The notes: generated by a model not told the origin, from the sequence alone. 64,000 bases of DNA from Termitidicoccus mucosus (GCF_038725785.1 NZ_CP109796.1:5766501-5830500); one strand, 5' to 3'. Counted from the first letter of the stretch, positions 17,934 through 26,924 are shown. Made by a program: numbers and translations.

Positions 17934-20666
17934 ATGCTTTCGCATTTGCATACATGGTTGCGTTATCTGGCGCTCGCGGTCGCGCTTTGGGGCGCGGCGG
18001 CGGGCGGCGGCATGGGCGTGGTTTCCGCGCAAACGGACAACGTGCCGCCGGCGGCTGCGACGCCGCTGACGAGGGAGCCGGCAGCCGCGCCCGGCGATGT
18101 GCCATTGGCGGGCGCGGCCCCGGAGTTGCCGGCGGATGAGCTGCTGGCGCGGGAGCTGGACGCGCGGCGGGCGCTGGAACTGGGGCTGCCCTCGATCGCG
18201 GCGGCCTTGTATCAGGAATTGCTTCAGGACAAACGCGTCGCAGGGAACGCGCCCGCGGGCAACCGCGTGCGGCTGGCGCTGGCGACGGCGTTGCTGGAGG
18301 AGGACCGCGGCGAGGAGGCGGGCCGCGTGCTGGAGGGATTTTCCGGGGAGCCGACGCCGGAGTATCTTTTGCGCAGGGCGTTGGTCGAGGCGCGCGCGCG
18401 GCAGTTCGACAGCGCGAGGGCCGCGTCGGAGGTGATCGCGCCGGAGGGATTGCCGGAGGCGGACCGCCCGTGGTTGTTTTTCCTGCGCGGATTGCTGGCG
18501 GAGGCGGCGCGGGATTTCAGCCAGGCGGGCGCGTTTTACCAGCAGGCCGAGGAGGCGTCGGTGACGCCATTGCAGCGTTCGTGGTTTGTGCTGGCGCGGG
18601 AGCGGGCGAAGTTGTTCACGGGCGGGGTGGACGAGCGGATGCTCGCGAGTCTGCGCCAGACGCTCGACCGCAACCTTGGACGCCCGTCCGGCCATGTGGC
18701 CGCGAGCCAGCTCGCCATCGCGCTCAACGCGGCGGGACGGCGCGACGCGGCGGTGGAGCTTTTGCAGGGGCAGCTCGCCATGCTGCCGCGCGAGGAGCGT
18801 CAGGTGGGCGACGAATGGCGGCTGCTGCTCGGGCTGATCGCCGGACCGGGAAGCGGCGAGGGGCGGACGGCGTTGCGCGCGTTGCTGTCGGGCTCGGCGG
18901 ACCAGGACAAGCAGCGGGTGGCGCTGCGGATGCTGGCGGGCGCGGCGGACACGCCGGCGCGGCGCGAGGATCTGGCAAAATTCCTCGGCCAGTTGATAGA
19001 CGCTCCGGCGCGGCATCCGATCATGGGTGAGCTGCTGCTTTTCCGGGCGCAGCTCGCGCTGGCGGACAGGCGTTTTGTCGATGCGGAGAACGACGCGGGC
19101 CGCGTGCTGGCCAATTTCCCCGGCTCGGCCGCCCGCGTGCCCGCGCTGGGTTTGCTGACGGCCTCGGCGTGGGAGCAAGGGCGTTTTCGCAACGCCGCGA
19201 GCCAGGCCGCCGCCGCGCTGGCCGAAATGCCGGGCGGACCCGCCCGCGCGCAGCTCGGCGTGCTGGTGGCCGAGGCGTATTTCCGCGCGCGGGATTATCG
19301 CAGCGCCGCCGATGCCTACGGCGCGGCGCTGGGCGCGGTGCCGGCGGGGGTGCCGGCGGGGGCGCTGATGTTTCAACGGGTGCAGGCGGAGATCCTGGCC
19401 GGCGGACGGCTGGCCGAGGCGGAGCAACTACTGGACGCGCAGGCGCGCGACGAACGGTTCGACGAGGCCAATCGCTGGCGGTCGGAGTGGAATCTGGCGC
19501 GGGCGTTGCAGGCCGCGGGCGAAGTGGCGCGGGCCTACGCGCGGGTGAACCGACTGCTGGAGGAGAAGCCGCCCGGCGGGACGGACGAGGAGGACGGTTT
19601 GATCGCGGAATTTGCCGGGGATTCGCCGGCGGACCTGCGCGCGCGGCTGGCGTGGCTGCGCGCGCGGCTGGCCTTCGAGACGGGCGATCACGCGCGGGCG
19701 CTGGAACTGGCGTCGGCGTTGCGCGGCGCGCTGGACGAGGTGCCGGAGCCGTTGCGCGCGGAGATCGCCAGCACGACGATGCTGCTGGAGGTGCAGGCGG
19801 GTTTTGCGCTGGACGACGCGCGGCGCACGGAGGCGGCGCAGGCGTTGCTGAAAAAACTGCGCGTCGATTTTCCGCGGTCCGACGCGGCGGTCTATTCGCA
19901 CCTCATCGAGGCGGACATCGCGGCGGCGCGCGGCGACATCGTGGGCGCGCAAAACGCCCTGCGCGCGCTGGCGGACAACTTCAAGGACAGCCCCTACGCG
20001 CCCTACGCGCTCTACCAGGCGGCGCTCTACGCGGAGCGGCGCGGGCAGGAGCAATATTACAAGGAAGCCTACGACAATCTCGAAAACCTGGTGGAGAAGT
20101 TTCCGAAGAGCGAACTGGTTTATTATGCGCGGTTGCGGCAGGGAAACCTGTTGCGATTGATGAACCAGTACGGCGCGGCGCAGACGCTCTACGAGGACCT
20201 GGTCAACACCCACCGGTATCCGGGCTTTGCCGACGGGCTCACGGCGGAGCTGGCGCTGGCGGATTGTTACGCGGCCCAGGCTGCCACCGACGCGTCGAAG
20301 GCGGAGAGCGCGGCGGCGATTTATGAACGGCTGCTCGACCAGCAGTCCGCGCCGGCGGACTTGCGCGTAGAGGCGGGCTACAAATTCGGGCTGAACCTCG
20401 TCAGCCGCGCCGAACTTCAGCGCGTGGAGACGGTCTGGTGGCCCATGATCAACAGCTTTCTGCTCGATGATGCCGGCGCGGGCGCGCTCGGCGCGAACGG
20501 GCGCTACTGGATGTCGCGCACGCTCATCAAGCTCGGCGAGTTGCTGGAGCAGCAGGCCAAGTTTGACCAGGCGCGCGGGATGTATGAACTGGTCCTGCGC
20601 AAGGAGCTGCCCTACGCGACCCTCGCGCGGGAGCGCATCAACCGCGCCGGGGCGGCGAGGCCGTGA
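17934..20666 (+). CDS. Exported tetratricopeptide-repeat protein
   Basis: About 910 residues. An N-terminal signal or anchor (WLRYLALAVALWGAAAGGGM) is followed by a long all-helical array with TPR character throughout, for example ELLARELDARRALELGLPSIAAALYQELL near the start and AVYSHLIEADIAAARGDIVGAQNALRAL near residue 670. No enzymatic motif was found. The start at 17934 is chosen because GGGGG lies 7 bp upstream and the earlier in-frame ATGs fall in a repeat element. It heads an operon with ExbB-like, ExbD-like and one unknown gene, so it is probably a periplasmic scaffold of that complex. This resembles the TPR partner (YbgF/CpoB type) of Tol systems, but is far larger. Confidence 0.85.
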   Translation: MLSHLHTWLRYLALAVALWGAAAGGGMGVVSAQTDNVPPAAATPLTREPAAAPGDVPLAGAAPELPADELLARELDARRALELGLPSIAAALYQELLQDKRVAGNAPAGNRVRLALATALLEEDRGEEAGRVLEGFSGEPTPEYLLRRALVEARARQFDSARAASEVIAPEGLPEADRPWLFFLRGLLAEAARDFSQAGAFYQQAEEASVTPLQRSWFVLARERAKLFTGGVDERMLASLRQTLDRNLGRPSGHVAASQLAIALNAAGRRDAAVELLQGQLAMLPREERQVGDEWRLLLGLIAGPGSGEGRTALRALLSGSADQDKQRVALRMLAGAADTPARREDLAKFLGQLIDAPARHPIMGELLLFRAQLALADRRFVDAENDAGRVLANFPGSAARVPALGLLTASAWEQGRFRNAASQAAAALAEMPGGPARAQLGVLVAEAYFRARDYRSAADAYGAALGAVPAGVPAGALMFQRVQAEILAGGRLAEAEQLLDAQARDERFDEANRWRSEWNLARALQAAGEVARAYARVNRLLEEKPPGGTDEEDGLIAEFAGDSPADLRARLAWLRARLAFETGDHARALELASALRGALDEVPEPLRAEIASTTMLLEVQAGFALDDARRTEAAQALLKKLRVDFPRSDAAVYSHLIEADIAAARGDIVGAQNALRALADNFKDSPYAPYALYQAALYAERRGQEQYYKEAYDNLENLVEKFPKSELVYYARLRQGNLLRLMNQYGAAQTLYEDLVNTHRYPGFADGLTAELALADCYAAQAATDASKAESAAAIYERLLDQQSAPADLRVEAGYKFGLNLVSRAELQRVETVWWPMINSFLLDDAGAGALGANGRYWMSRTLIKLGELLEQQAKFDQARGMYELVLRKELPYATLARERINRAGAARP

Positions 20667-20754
20667 GAAACGACGCCATGCCATTGATGCGCCTAAATTT
20701 TAAGCATTTACGCCGGCGCGCCAAACCGGTCTAAGGAAACAAACGCAAACCCGC

Positions 20755-21432
20755 ATGTCCGGCTTCGATTTCAGTCTTCTTTCCAAGGGCGGCCCGATGA
20801 TGGTCGTCATCCTGCTCATGGCCGCGATCATGGTCGTGCTCCTCGTCGAGCGGACGCTGTATCTGCACCGGGGGCAAATCCGGGCCAAGGCCTTCATCGA
20901 GGGCATAAAAAACACGCTGCAAAAACGCCGGCTGGTCGAGGCCCTGACGATTTGCGAGGAGACGCCCGGCCCGGTCGCCGCGGTGGTGAAGGCGGCGCTC
21001 CTGCACACCCGGGAGGGCGCGGAAAAAATGCGCCACGCGGTGCAGGACGCGGCCATCGTCGAGATGCCCGCGCTGGAACGGCGGCTCGGCGCGATCGCGG
21101 CCATCGCGCAGATCGCCCCGCTGGTCGGCCTGCTGGGCACGCTGCTCGGGATGATCACCACGTTTCACGCGTTCATGCAGGGCGGCCAGTATGCGACGGC
21201 CAACGCGCTCGCCGGCGGCCTCTGGCAGGCGCTGGTCGCCACGGCCGGCGGCCTGCTCGTCGGGATTCCCGCGCACCTGGCGCATCATTTCCTGAGCGGC
21301 CGCGTGCGCTCGATCGTGCGCGACGTGGAGTGGTCGGCCAACGAGATCATGGAGTATCTGATTTCTGAATACGAGGCGGGCGGGGAGGAGCGGGGGGACG
21401 CCGCCGGAAAACCGGGCGGCCCGGAAAACTGA
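20755..21432 (+). CDS. MotA/TolQ/ExbB-family membrane protein
   Basis: 225 residues with three membrane helices: MVVILLMAAIMVVLLVERTL, AQIAPLVGLLGTLLGMITTF and ALVATAGGLLVGIPAHLA. The helix-2 Thr of GLLGT and the helix-3 Thr of ALVAT, equivalents of E. coli ExbB Thr148 and Thr181, are conserved. The helix-3 glutamate (E. coli Glu176, in EALLAT) is glutamine here (WQALVAT, residue 158). ExbB forms the pentameric ring that, with ExbD, uses the proton gradient. Loss of this carboxylate is unusual and coincides with a similar change in the next gene. ExbB rather than TolQ cannot be decided. Confidence 0.9.
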   Translation: MSGFDFSLLSKGGPMMVVILLMAAIMVVLLVERTLYLHRGQIRAKAFIEGIKNTLQKRRLVEALTICEETPGPVAAVVKAALLHTREGAEKMRHAVQDAAIVEMPALERRLGAIAAIAQIAPLVGLLGTLLGMITTFHAFMQGGQYATANALAGGLWQALVATAGGLLVGIPAHLAHHFLSGRVRSIVRDVEWSANEIMEYLISEYEAGGEERGDAAGKPGGPEN

Positions 21433-21445
21433 CAGGGGGATCCGC

Positions 21446-21916
21446 ATGATCACGCGACCACTCGACCTCGCCTCGCAATTGCGCCCGCCTCCGCGGCGCA
21501 CCGACTGGCTCCACATGATCAACGTCGTGTTGATTGCGTTTTTCTTCATCCTGTTCGGCTCCCGGTTTGTGCTCTCGCCGGCGTTGATGACCGACGGCGA
21601 ATCGCTGCGGCTGCCGCCCGGCGGCGCGTCAGGCGCGTCGCTGGTGGCGGCGTCGGAGGTCGTCAGCATCAAGACCAACGGCCAGATTTTCACCGACAGC
21701 GGGCTCGTTGTCAGCCAGGAGCAGCTTCGCGTGTGGTTTGCGGACAAAATCGCGCGCAATCCCGCCTCCGCGCTGCTCATCCGCGCGGACGGCGGTGTGC
21801 CGCTCGATCTGGTCACCCAGGTGACCGACGCGGCGCGGCGGGAGGGTTTCGCGCAGGTGTCGCTTGCCATCGAGTCCGGACGGCTGGCGACGCCGTCCGG
21901 CGGGGCGGGGGAGTGA
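21446..21916 (+). CDS. ExbD/TolR-family protein lacking the canonical membrane Asp
   Basis: 156 residues: a short cytoplasmic lead, one membrane helix (MINVVLIAFFFILFGSRFVL) and a periplasmic domain with the TolR-like pattern VVSIKTNGQIFTDSG ... LLIRADGGVPLDLVTQV. In ExbD/TolR the helix normally opens with (F/L)IDV, whose Asp (E. coli Asp25) carries protons. Here the aligned residue is Asn26 (MINVV). An Asp does occur seven residues earlier (RTDW), outside the helix. It starts 13 bp after the exbB-like stop with a good GGGGGA ribosome site, so the two are co-expressed. Confidence 0.88.
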   Translation: MITRPLDLASQLRPPPRRTDWLHMINVVLIAFFFILFGSRFVLSPALMTDGESLRLPPGGASGASLVAASEVVSIKTNGQIFTDSGLVVSQEQLRVWFADKIARNPASALLIRADGGVPLDLVTQVTDAARREGFAQVSLAIESGRLATPSGGAGE

Positions 21917-21920
21917 GCCC

Positions 21921-22712
21921 ATGCTTTCGACGGAAAACCGGAAACTCGGGATGTTCACGCTGCTCGCGCTGGTCGCGCTCGGGGCGGTCATGTTCGCGCT
22001 TTCGCGCGCGGTCAGGATCGGTGGGACGGCGCAGGCGGGAGGCGGCGGGACGGGGCCCGCGGGCGGGGCATCCGCGGCGGACGGACTGCTCGGCATGTCG
22101 CGCATCGACGGCGACCGGGCGCTCGGCACGGCGCTGGAGGAGCAGGCGGTGTTGTTTGACCCGACGCCGTTGTTCCTGCCCACGGCGCGCAACGCCAGTC
22201 ATGCCGCCATCGGCATGGCCGTGCGCCGCGAGCCCGGGGAGGTGTTTCGTCCGTTTCCGCCGCGTCTGGTTTTTTCGGATTCGGTGTTCGCGGTTGCCTT
22301 CCCCGACCCGCTGGTGCCTCCGTCCGCGCCGGCGGCCGCGCTGGAAATAGGGCGCACCGCCAATCCCTACGTGCCGCTGGGGCGCTTTGAGCGCGAACTG
22401 CCGCCGCTGGCCGGGCGGCTGGCGTTTGTCGAGGTGCTCAAGGCCGCCAGCGGCGAAAAAGTGCTCGCGGTGCCGTTCAATGCCGAAGAGCCGTCCACCG
22501 GGGCGGATTTCGGCGTGCTGCGTTCCGAGAGCTGGCGTCCCATGGAATTGCTCGCCTCGCTGGACAGCGCCGGCTTCACCGGGGCGCCGCTGATTGTGCA
22601 GGGATCGGGCTCCGACAGGGTTGACAAGATCGTGCGGGAGATGTTGACTCGCAAACTGCATTTAGGACAGCGGCTTCAGGCCGGCTTTTATGTGTTTCGC
22701 GTTGGTCCGTAG
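21921..22712 (+). CDS. Unknown single-pass membrane protein of the ExbB/D operon
   Basis: 263 residues that I do not recognise. A helix at about 9-27 (MFTLLALVALGAVMFALS) anchors it, followed by a Gly/Ala linker and a soluble domain of about 200 residues with many prolines (LFDPTPLFLPTARN, FPPRLVFSDSVFAVAFPDPLVPP). The C-terminus (DRVDKIVREMLTRKLHLGQRLQAGFYVFRVGP) looks folded and slightly like a TonB C-terminal domain in size and position. No convincing TonB motif is visible. The gene begins 4 bp after the exbD-like stop. A role as periplasmic partner or energy transducer of this complex is inference from position. Confidence 0.75.
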   Translation: MLSTENRKLGMFTLLALVALGAVMFALSRAVRIGGTAQAGGGGTGPAGGASAADGLLGMSRIDGDRALGTALEEQAVLFDPTPLFLPTARNASHAAIGMAVRREPGEVFRPFPPRLVFSDSVFAVAFPDPLVPPSAPAAALEIGRTANPYVPLGRFERELPPLAGRLAFVEVLKAASGEKVLAVPFNAEEPSTGADFGVLRSESWRPMELLASLDSAGFTGAPLIVQGSGSDRVDKIVREMLTRKLHLGQRLQAGFYVFRVGP

Positions 22713-22810
22713 AATTCTGCGAAAACCGCCAACTTTGCAGTTGACGGTAGTGAATGCGGTCTTCACGTTCTCCGCTCTTTTTCTCGTTTTTTGACCCATT
22801 TCCTAGGTTC

Positions 22811-22886
22811 GCCCAGATAGCTCAGTTGGTAGAGCACGTCCTTGGTAAGGACGAGGTCGCCGGTTCGAGTCCGGTTCTGGGCTCCA
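22811..22886 (+). tRNA. tRNA-Thr (anticodon GGT)
   Basis: A full cloverleaf of 76 nt: acceptor GCCCAGA pairs with TCTGGGC, D-arm AGCTCAGTTGGTAGAGC, anticodon loop TTGGTAA, and T-arm GGTTCGAGTCC. CCA is encoded. It lies 75 bp upstream of tuf, like thrT-tufB in E. coli, and is probably co-transcribed. Confidence 0.97.
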
Positions 22887-22961
22887 GGTCAAAATGCCGT
22901 CGTTGACACTCCGACGTTAAAGAGGGTCAAAAAACATCAAACACCCAACACCTTATATCTT

Positions 22962-24152
22962 ATGGCTAAAGGCACATTCGAACGCACGAAACCGCACGTC
23001 AACGTCGGCACCATCGGCCACGTCGACCACGGAAAAACCACGCTGACGACCTCGATTCTCGCGGTTCAAGCTCGCAAAGGCCTCGCGGAGGTGAAGACCT
23101 ACGCCGACATCGCCAAGGGCGGCACTGTGCGTGACGCATCCAAGATCGTCACCATCTCGGTGGCCCACGTCGAATACGAGACCGAGAAGCGCCACTATGC
23201 GCACGTCGACTGCCCCGGCCACGCCGACTTCGTCAAGAACATGATCACCGGCGCCGCCCAGATGGACGGTGCGATCCTCGTCGTCTCCGCCGCCGACGGC
23301 CCGATGCCCCAGACCCGCGAGCACATCCTCCTCGCCCGCCAGGTTGGCGTGCCGAAGATCGTGGTGTTCCTCAACAAGGTTGACCTCATCGACGACGCCG
23401 AGCTCCTCGACCTCGTCGAGATGGAAATCCGCGAGCTCCTCACCAAGTATCAATTCCCCGGCGACGACACCACCATCGTCCGTGGCTCCGCCACCGCCGC
23501 CCTCGAGGGCAAGCCCGAGGGAGAGAAGGCCATCGCCGACCTCATGGCCGCCATCGACAACGACATCCCCGAGCCCGTTCGCGAGAACGACAAGCCCTTC
23601 CTGATGTCCGTCGAGGACGTGTTCTCCATCACCGGCCGCGGCACCGTCGCCACCGGCCGTATCGAGCGCGGTGTGGTCAAGCTCAACGACACCGTCGAGA
23701 TCGTCGGCCTCAAGGACACCTCCACCACCGTCGTGACCGGTATCGAAATGTTCCGCAAGCTCCTCGACAGCGGCCAGGCCGGCGACAATGTCGGCCTGCT
23801 CCTCCGCGGCGTGGACAAGGACGGCATCGAGCGCGGCCAGGTGATCGCCGCCCCGAAGTCCATCACCCCGCACAAGAAGGCCAAGGCCGAGATCTACTGC
23901 TTGTCCAAGGAAGAAGGCGGACGCCACACCCCGTTCTTCAACGGCTATCGTCCCCAGTTCTACTTCCGCACGACCGACGTGACCGGCGTCATCACCCTTC
24001 CCCAAGGCGTGGAGATGATCATGCCCGGTGACAATATCGCCGTCGATGTCGATCTCATCGCCCCCATCGCCATGGAGAAGACCCAGCGCTTCGCCATCCG
24101 TGAGGGCGGCCGCACCATCGGCGCCGGTCGTATCACCGAGATTGTTCAATAA
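22962..24152 (+). CDS. tuf: Elongation factor Tu
   Basis: The GTPase that delivers aminoacyl-tRNA to the ribosome, 396 residues. G1 is [11 protein letters not shown]2 is in the [10 protein letters not shown] region (normally ERGITI), G3 is DCPGHADF and G4 is NKVD. The switch-I segment ([21 protein letters not shown]) departs from the usual K(A)RGITI(N/S)(T/I)(A/S)HVEYET consensus. That is a real oddity visible in the codons. Domains 2 and 3 are normal and the protein ends in ITEIVQ. It sits between tRNA-Thr and tRNA-Trp. The ribosome site upstream is weak. Confidence 0.97.
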   Translation: MAKGTFERTKPHVNVGTIGHVDHGKTTLTTSILAVQARKGLAEVKTYADIAKGGTVRDASKIVTISVAHVEYETEKRHYAHVDCPGHADFVKNMITGAAQMDGAILVVSAADGPMPQTREHILLARQVGVPKIVVFLNKVDLIDDAELLDLVEMEIRELLTKYQFPGDDTTIVRGSATAALEGKPEGEKAIADLMAAIDNDIPEPVRENDKPFLMSVEDVFSITGRGTVATGRIERGVVKLNDTVEIVGLKDTSTTVVTGIEMFRKLLDSGQAGDNVGLLLRGVDKDGIERGQVIAAPKSITPHKKAKAEIYCLSKEEGGRHTPFFNGYRPQFYFRTTDVTGVITLPQGVEMIMPGDNIAVDVDLIAPIAMEKTQRFAIREGGRTIGAGRITEIVQ

Positions 24153-24178
24153 TCTCGTCATCAAATAATTGGCGGACC

Positions 24179-24205
24179 GCCGAGGCTCCTTTTCGGGGTC
24201 TCGGC
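24179..24205 (+). terminator. Hairpin after tuf
   Basis: GCCGAGGCTCC pairs, with two G-U wobbles, with GGGGTCTCGGC around TTTTC-type loop bases, 27 bp after the tuf stop and 28 bp before tRNA-Trp. No long T-run follows, so it may be an attenuator or processing site rather than a full stop. Confidence 0.45.
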
Positions 24206-24232
24206 TGTCTCGTCTAAAAACAAAAATCACAC

Positions 24233-24308
24233 AGGCGTGTAGCTCAATTGGTAGAGTAGCGGTCTCCAAAACCGTCGGTTGGGGGTTCGAGTCCCTCCGC
24301 GCCTGCCA
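24233..24308 (+). tRNA. tRNA-Trp (anticodon CCA)
   Basis: 76 nt. Acceptor AGGCGTG pairs with CGCGCCT, anticodon loop CTCCAAA, T-arm GGGGGTTCGAGTCCCTC, CCA encoded. Its position just before secE matches the common trpT-secE-nusG order. Confidence 0.97.
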
Positions 24309-24317
24309 CTTTTTTCC

Positions 24318-24524
24318 ATGAAAAATCCGTTCCGCAGCATCCGCATCTTCGCCATCGAAATGTTCGAGGAGTTGAAGAAAGCCACGTGGCCGACCAAGTC
24401 GGAGCTGCGCGATTCCACCGTCGTCGTCATCGTGGCGGCGCTCCTCCTCGGCCTCTTCACAAGCATCACCGACTTTTCCCTCTACCAAGTCGTCGACCTC
24501 TTCACCGGCTTTGTCAAAGGCTGA
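24318..24524 (+). CDS. secE: Protein translocase subunit SecE
   Basis: A 68-residue, single-span SecE, the short form found in most bacteria. The amphipathic cytoplasmic helix reads FEELKKATWPTKSELRDS, with the diagnostic KATWP(T/S). One membrane helix follows (TVVVIVAALLLGLFTSITDF). It clamps SecY in the Sec translocon. It starts 9 bp after tRNA-Trp and precedes nusG by 19 bp. Confidence 0.96.
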   Translation: MKNPFRSIRIFAIEMFEELKKATWPTKSELRDSTVVVIVAALLLGLFTSITDFSLYQVVDLFTGFVKG

Positions 24525-24543
24525 CCGTAATTCATCGCCCCTA

Positions 24544-25122
24544 ATGTCCTCCCAAGTTTCCACACCTCCCGGCGCCCAATGGTTCGCGCTGCACACGCTC
24601 TCCGGTCAGGAGAACAAGGTGAAACTCTACATCGACAAGTTCAAGAAGCAGGAGGAGCTCGAGGAGCATATCTTCGAGGTGCTCCTGCCCACCGAGGTCG
24701 TCTCGGAGGTAAAAGGCGGCAAGAAAACCACCAAGACCCGCAAACTCTATCCCGGCTACGTTTTCATCCAGATGCGCCTCTACGATGAAAATCACAAGGT
24801 CATCAACCGCCCGTGGTATTTTGTGAAGGAAGTCGCGGGCGTCATCGGTTTCGTCGGCGGCGACAATCCCGCCGCGCTCCGGCAGGCCGAGATCGACGAA
24901 ATCAAATCCCGCGTCGAGGCCGCCTCCGGCAAGGAAGTGCCGAAAGTCTCCTACGAAGTCGGCGAGGAGGTCAAAGTCACCGACGGGGCCTTTGCCAATC
25001 TCACCGGGCGCATCGACGAAATCGACCCCGAGCGCGGCAAGCTCAAAATCTCCGTCTCCATTTTCGGCCGGTTCACCCCGGTCGAGCTCGAATACTGGCA
25101 GGTGCAACGCGCGACCGAATAA
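24544..25122 (+). CDS. nusG: Transcription antitermination factor NusG
   Basis: 192 residues. The NGN domain starts WFALHTLSGQENKVKLYI and contains YPGYVFIQM and FVGGDNPAAL. The KOW domain (GEEVKVTDGAFANLTGRIDEID) includes the family-typical G(A/P)F. It bridges RNA polymerase and the ribosome or Rho. The ATG at 24544 is preferred over an in-frame alternative at 24511 that overlaps secE. Confidence 0.97.
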   Translation: MSSQVSTPPGAQWFALHTLSGQENKVKLYIDKFKKQEELEEHIFEVLLPTEVVSEVKGGKKTTKTRKLYPGYVFIQMRLYDENHKVINRPWYFVKEVAGVIGFVGGDNPAALRQAEIDEIKSRVEAASGKEVPKVSYEVGEEVKVTDGAFANLTGRIDEIDPERGKLKISVSIFGRFTPVELEYWQVQRATE

Positions 25123-25205
25123 CCAGCGCAGCCTCTTTGCAACCGCCGACGTTCAACCAACCACCAATCAACGTCATCTAGACACCCGCCAACCGCATTC
25201 CACTC

Positions 25206-25631
25206 ATGGCCAAGAAAATTCAAGGATACATCCGCCTCCAATTGCCCGCCGGCGCCGCCAATCCCGCGCCCCCCGTCGGCCCCGCGCTCGGCGCGCAAGG
25301 CGTCAACATCATGGCGTTCTGCAAGGAGTTCAACGCCCGCACCAAGGACCAGAACGGCATGATCCTGCCGGTCGTCATCACGGTCTTCTCTGACAAGAGC
25401 TTCACCTTCATCCTCAAGTCGCCGCCCGCCGCCGTCCTCCTCAAGAAGGCCGCCAACATCGCCAGCGGCTCCGGCAAGCCCAACCAGGAGAAAGTCGGCA
25501 AGGTCACGCGCAAGCAGCTCGCCGAAATCTACAAGATCAAGGCCAAGGACATGAACGCCAAGGATGAGGAAGCCGGCATCCGCATCATCGCCGGCACCGC
25601 CCGCAACATGGGCATCGACGTCGTCGATTAA
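25206..25631 (+). CDS. rplK: 50S ribosomal protein L11
   Basis: 141 residues, the standard length. The N-terminal domain has [20 protein letters not shown] with the proline switch. The rRNA-binding C-terminal half has [13 protein letters not shown] and [10 protein letters not shown]. First gene of the rplKAJL set, 83 bp after nusG. Confidence 0.98.
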   Translation: MAKKIQGYIRLQLPAGAANPAPPVGPALGAQGVNIMAFCKEFNARTKDQNGMILPVVITVFSDKSFTFILKSPPAAVLLKKAANIASGSGKPNQEKVGKVTRKQLAEIYKIKAKDMNAKDEEAGIRIIAGTARNMGIDVVD

Positions 25632-25707
25632 TCCGCATTTTTCACCCGCAACCCGAAACTCGACGCGGGAGTCCTCCCAAGGACATTCGCACCGCAAGGA
25701 GTCCTCA

Positions 25708-26403
25708 ATGCCAGCCAAAAAAAGCAAACGATACCGCAGCGCCGCCCAGGTCGCTGACCTCACCAAAAGCTACACGCTGCAAGAAGCCGTGGAGCTCTTG
25801 AACAAGTTTCCGAAGGCGAAATTCGACGAGACCGTCGAACTCTCCTTCCGCCTCGGCGTGGATCCCACCCAGGGCGACCAGATGGTGCGCGGCACCACGC
25901 CGCTGCCGAACGGCTCGGGCAAGAAAGTCCGCGTCATCGTCTTCACCGACAATGTGGACGGCGCACTCGCCGCCGGCGCCGACCACGCCGGACTCGCCGA
26001 TCTCATGAAGAAGATCAGCGACGGCTGGCTCGACTTCGACGTCGCCATCGCGACCACCGAGGCGATGAAGCAAGTCCGCACCCTCGCCCGCGTCCTCGGT
26101 CCGAAGGGCCTCATGCCCAACCCGAAGGCCGGCACCGTGACCGACGACATCGCCGCCGGGGTCAAGGCCGTCAAGGCCGGCCGCGTCGAGTTCAAGATGG
26201 ACAAGACCTGCAACATCGGCGTCGGCATCGGCAAGCGCTCCTTCACGCCCGCCCAGATCGCCGAGAACGCGCAGACCGTCATCTCCGCCGTCGGCAAGGC
26301 CAAGCCTGGCTCGTTCAAGGGCCAGTATATCAAGACCATCGCCATTTCCTCGAGCATGAGCCCCGGCATCCGCCTCGCCGCCGCCGAGTATAACAAATTC
26401 TAA
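25708..26403 (+). CDS. rplA: 50S ribosomal protein L1
   Basis: 231 residues. It shows KFDETVELSFRLGVDPTQGDQ, RGTTPLPNGSGKKVRV, and the signature around LGPKGLMPNPKAGTVTDDI. AAGGAG lies 9 bp before the ATG. L1 usually represses its own operon; a matching leader site was not identified. Confidence 0.98.
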   Translation: MPAKKSKRYRSAAQVADLTKSYTLQEAVELLNKFPKAKFDETVELSFRLGVDPTQGDQMVRGTTPLPNGSGKKVRVIVFTDNVDGALAAGADHAGLADLMKKISDGWLDFDVAIATTEAMKQVRTLARVLGPKGLMPNPKAGTVTDDIAAGVKAVKAGRVEFKMDKTCNIGVGIGKRSFTPAQIAENAQTVISAVGKAKPGSFKGQYIKTIAISSSMSPGIRLAAAEYNKF

Positions 26404-26417
26404 GGAGCCCGACCCAA

Positions 26418-26924
26418 ATGAGAGCCGAAAAAAAATATCTTATCGCCGAGGTCGAGACTCACCTCAAGAAGTCCGACTACGTCATCCTCGCCAACTACAC
26501 GCAAGTGACCGTGGCCGACGTGGCCGAACTCCGCGCCAGCCTCGCCGCCGAGAACGCCGAGTTCCACGTGGTCAAGAACAGCTCGCTCAAGGTCGCGGCC
26601 AAGGCCCTCGGCCTGCCCGATCTCGACGAGGGACTCGCCGGCCCGACCGCCATCGTGGTCGGCGGCAAGAATCCCGCCGGTGTCGCCAAGGTCATCAAGA
26701 AGTTCTTCGAGGACAAGAAGAAGCTTGAAATCAAGCTCGGTGTCATGGAGCAGAAAGTCGTCACCGCCGACTTCCTCTCGCAGATCGCCGACCTGCCCCC
26801 GTTCGACACGCTGCGCGCCCAGTTCCTCAGCCTGCTCACCAGCAACGCCGCCGCCTTCGTCCGCATCCTCGATGCCAAGGTCAAGAAAGAGGGTGGCGAG
26901 GCCGCCGCGCCCGCCGCCGCCTGA
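26418..26924 (+). CDS. rplJ: 50S ribosomal protein L10
   Basis: 168 residues. The N-terminal rRNA-binding part has YVILANYTQVTVADVAELR and HVVKNSSLKVAAKALG. The C-terminal helix that holds L7/L12 dimers ends in an Ala-rich tail. Only 14 bp separate it from rplA, so the long L10 leader known from other bacteria is absent. Confidence 0.97.
   Translation: MRAEKKYLIAEVETHLKKSDYVILANYTQVTVADVAELRASLAAENAEFHVVKNSSLKVAAKALGLPDLDEGLAGPTAIVVGGKNPAGVAKVIKKFFEDKKKLEIKLGVMEQKVVTADFLSQIADLPPFDTLRAQFLSLLTSNAAAFVRILDAKVKKEGGEAAAPAAA

Noticed and set aside
26404-26417. L10-type autoregulatory leader upstream of rplJ
   Set aside because: Only 14 bp separate rplA and rplJ, too short for the known leader fold.
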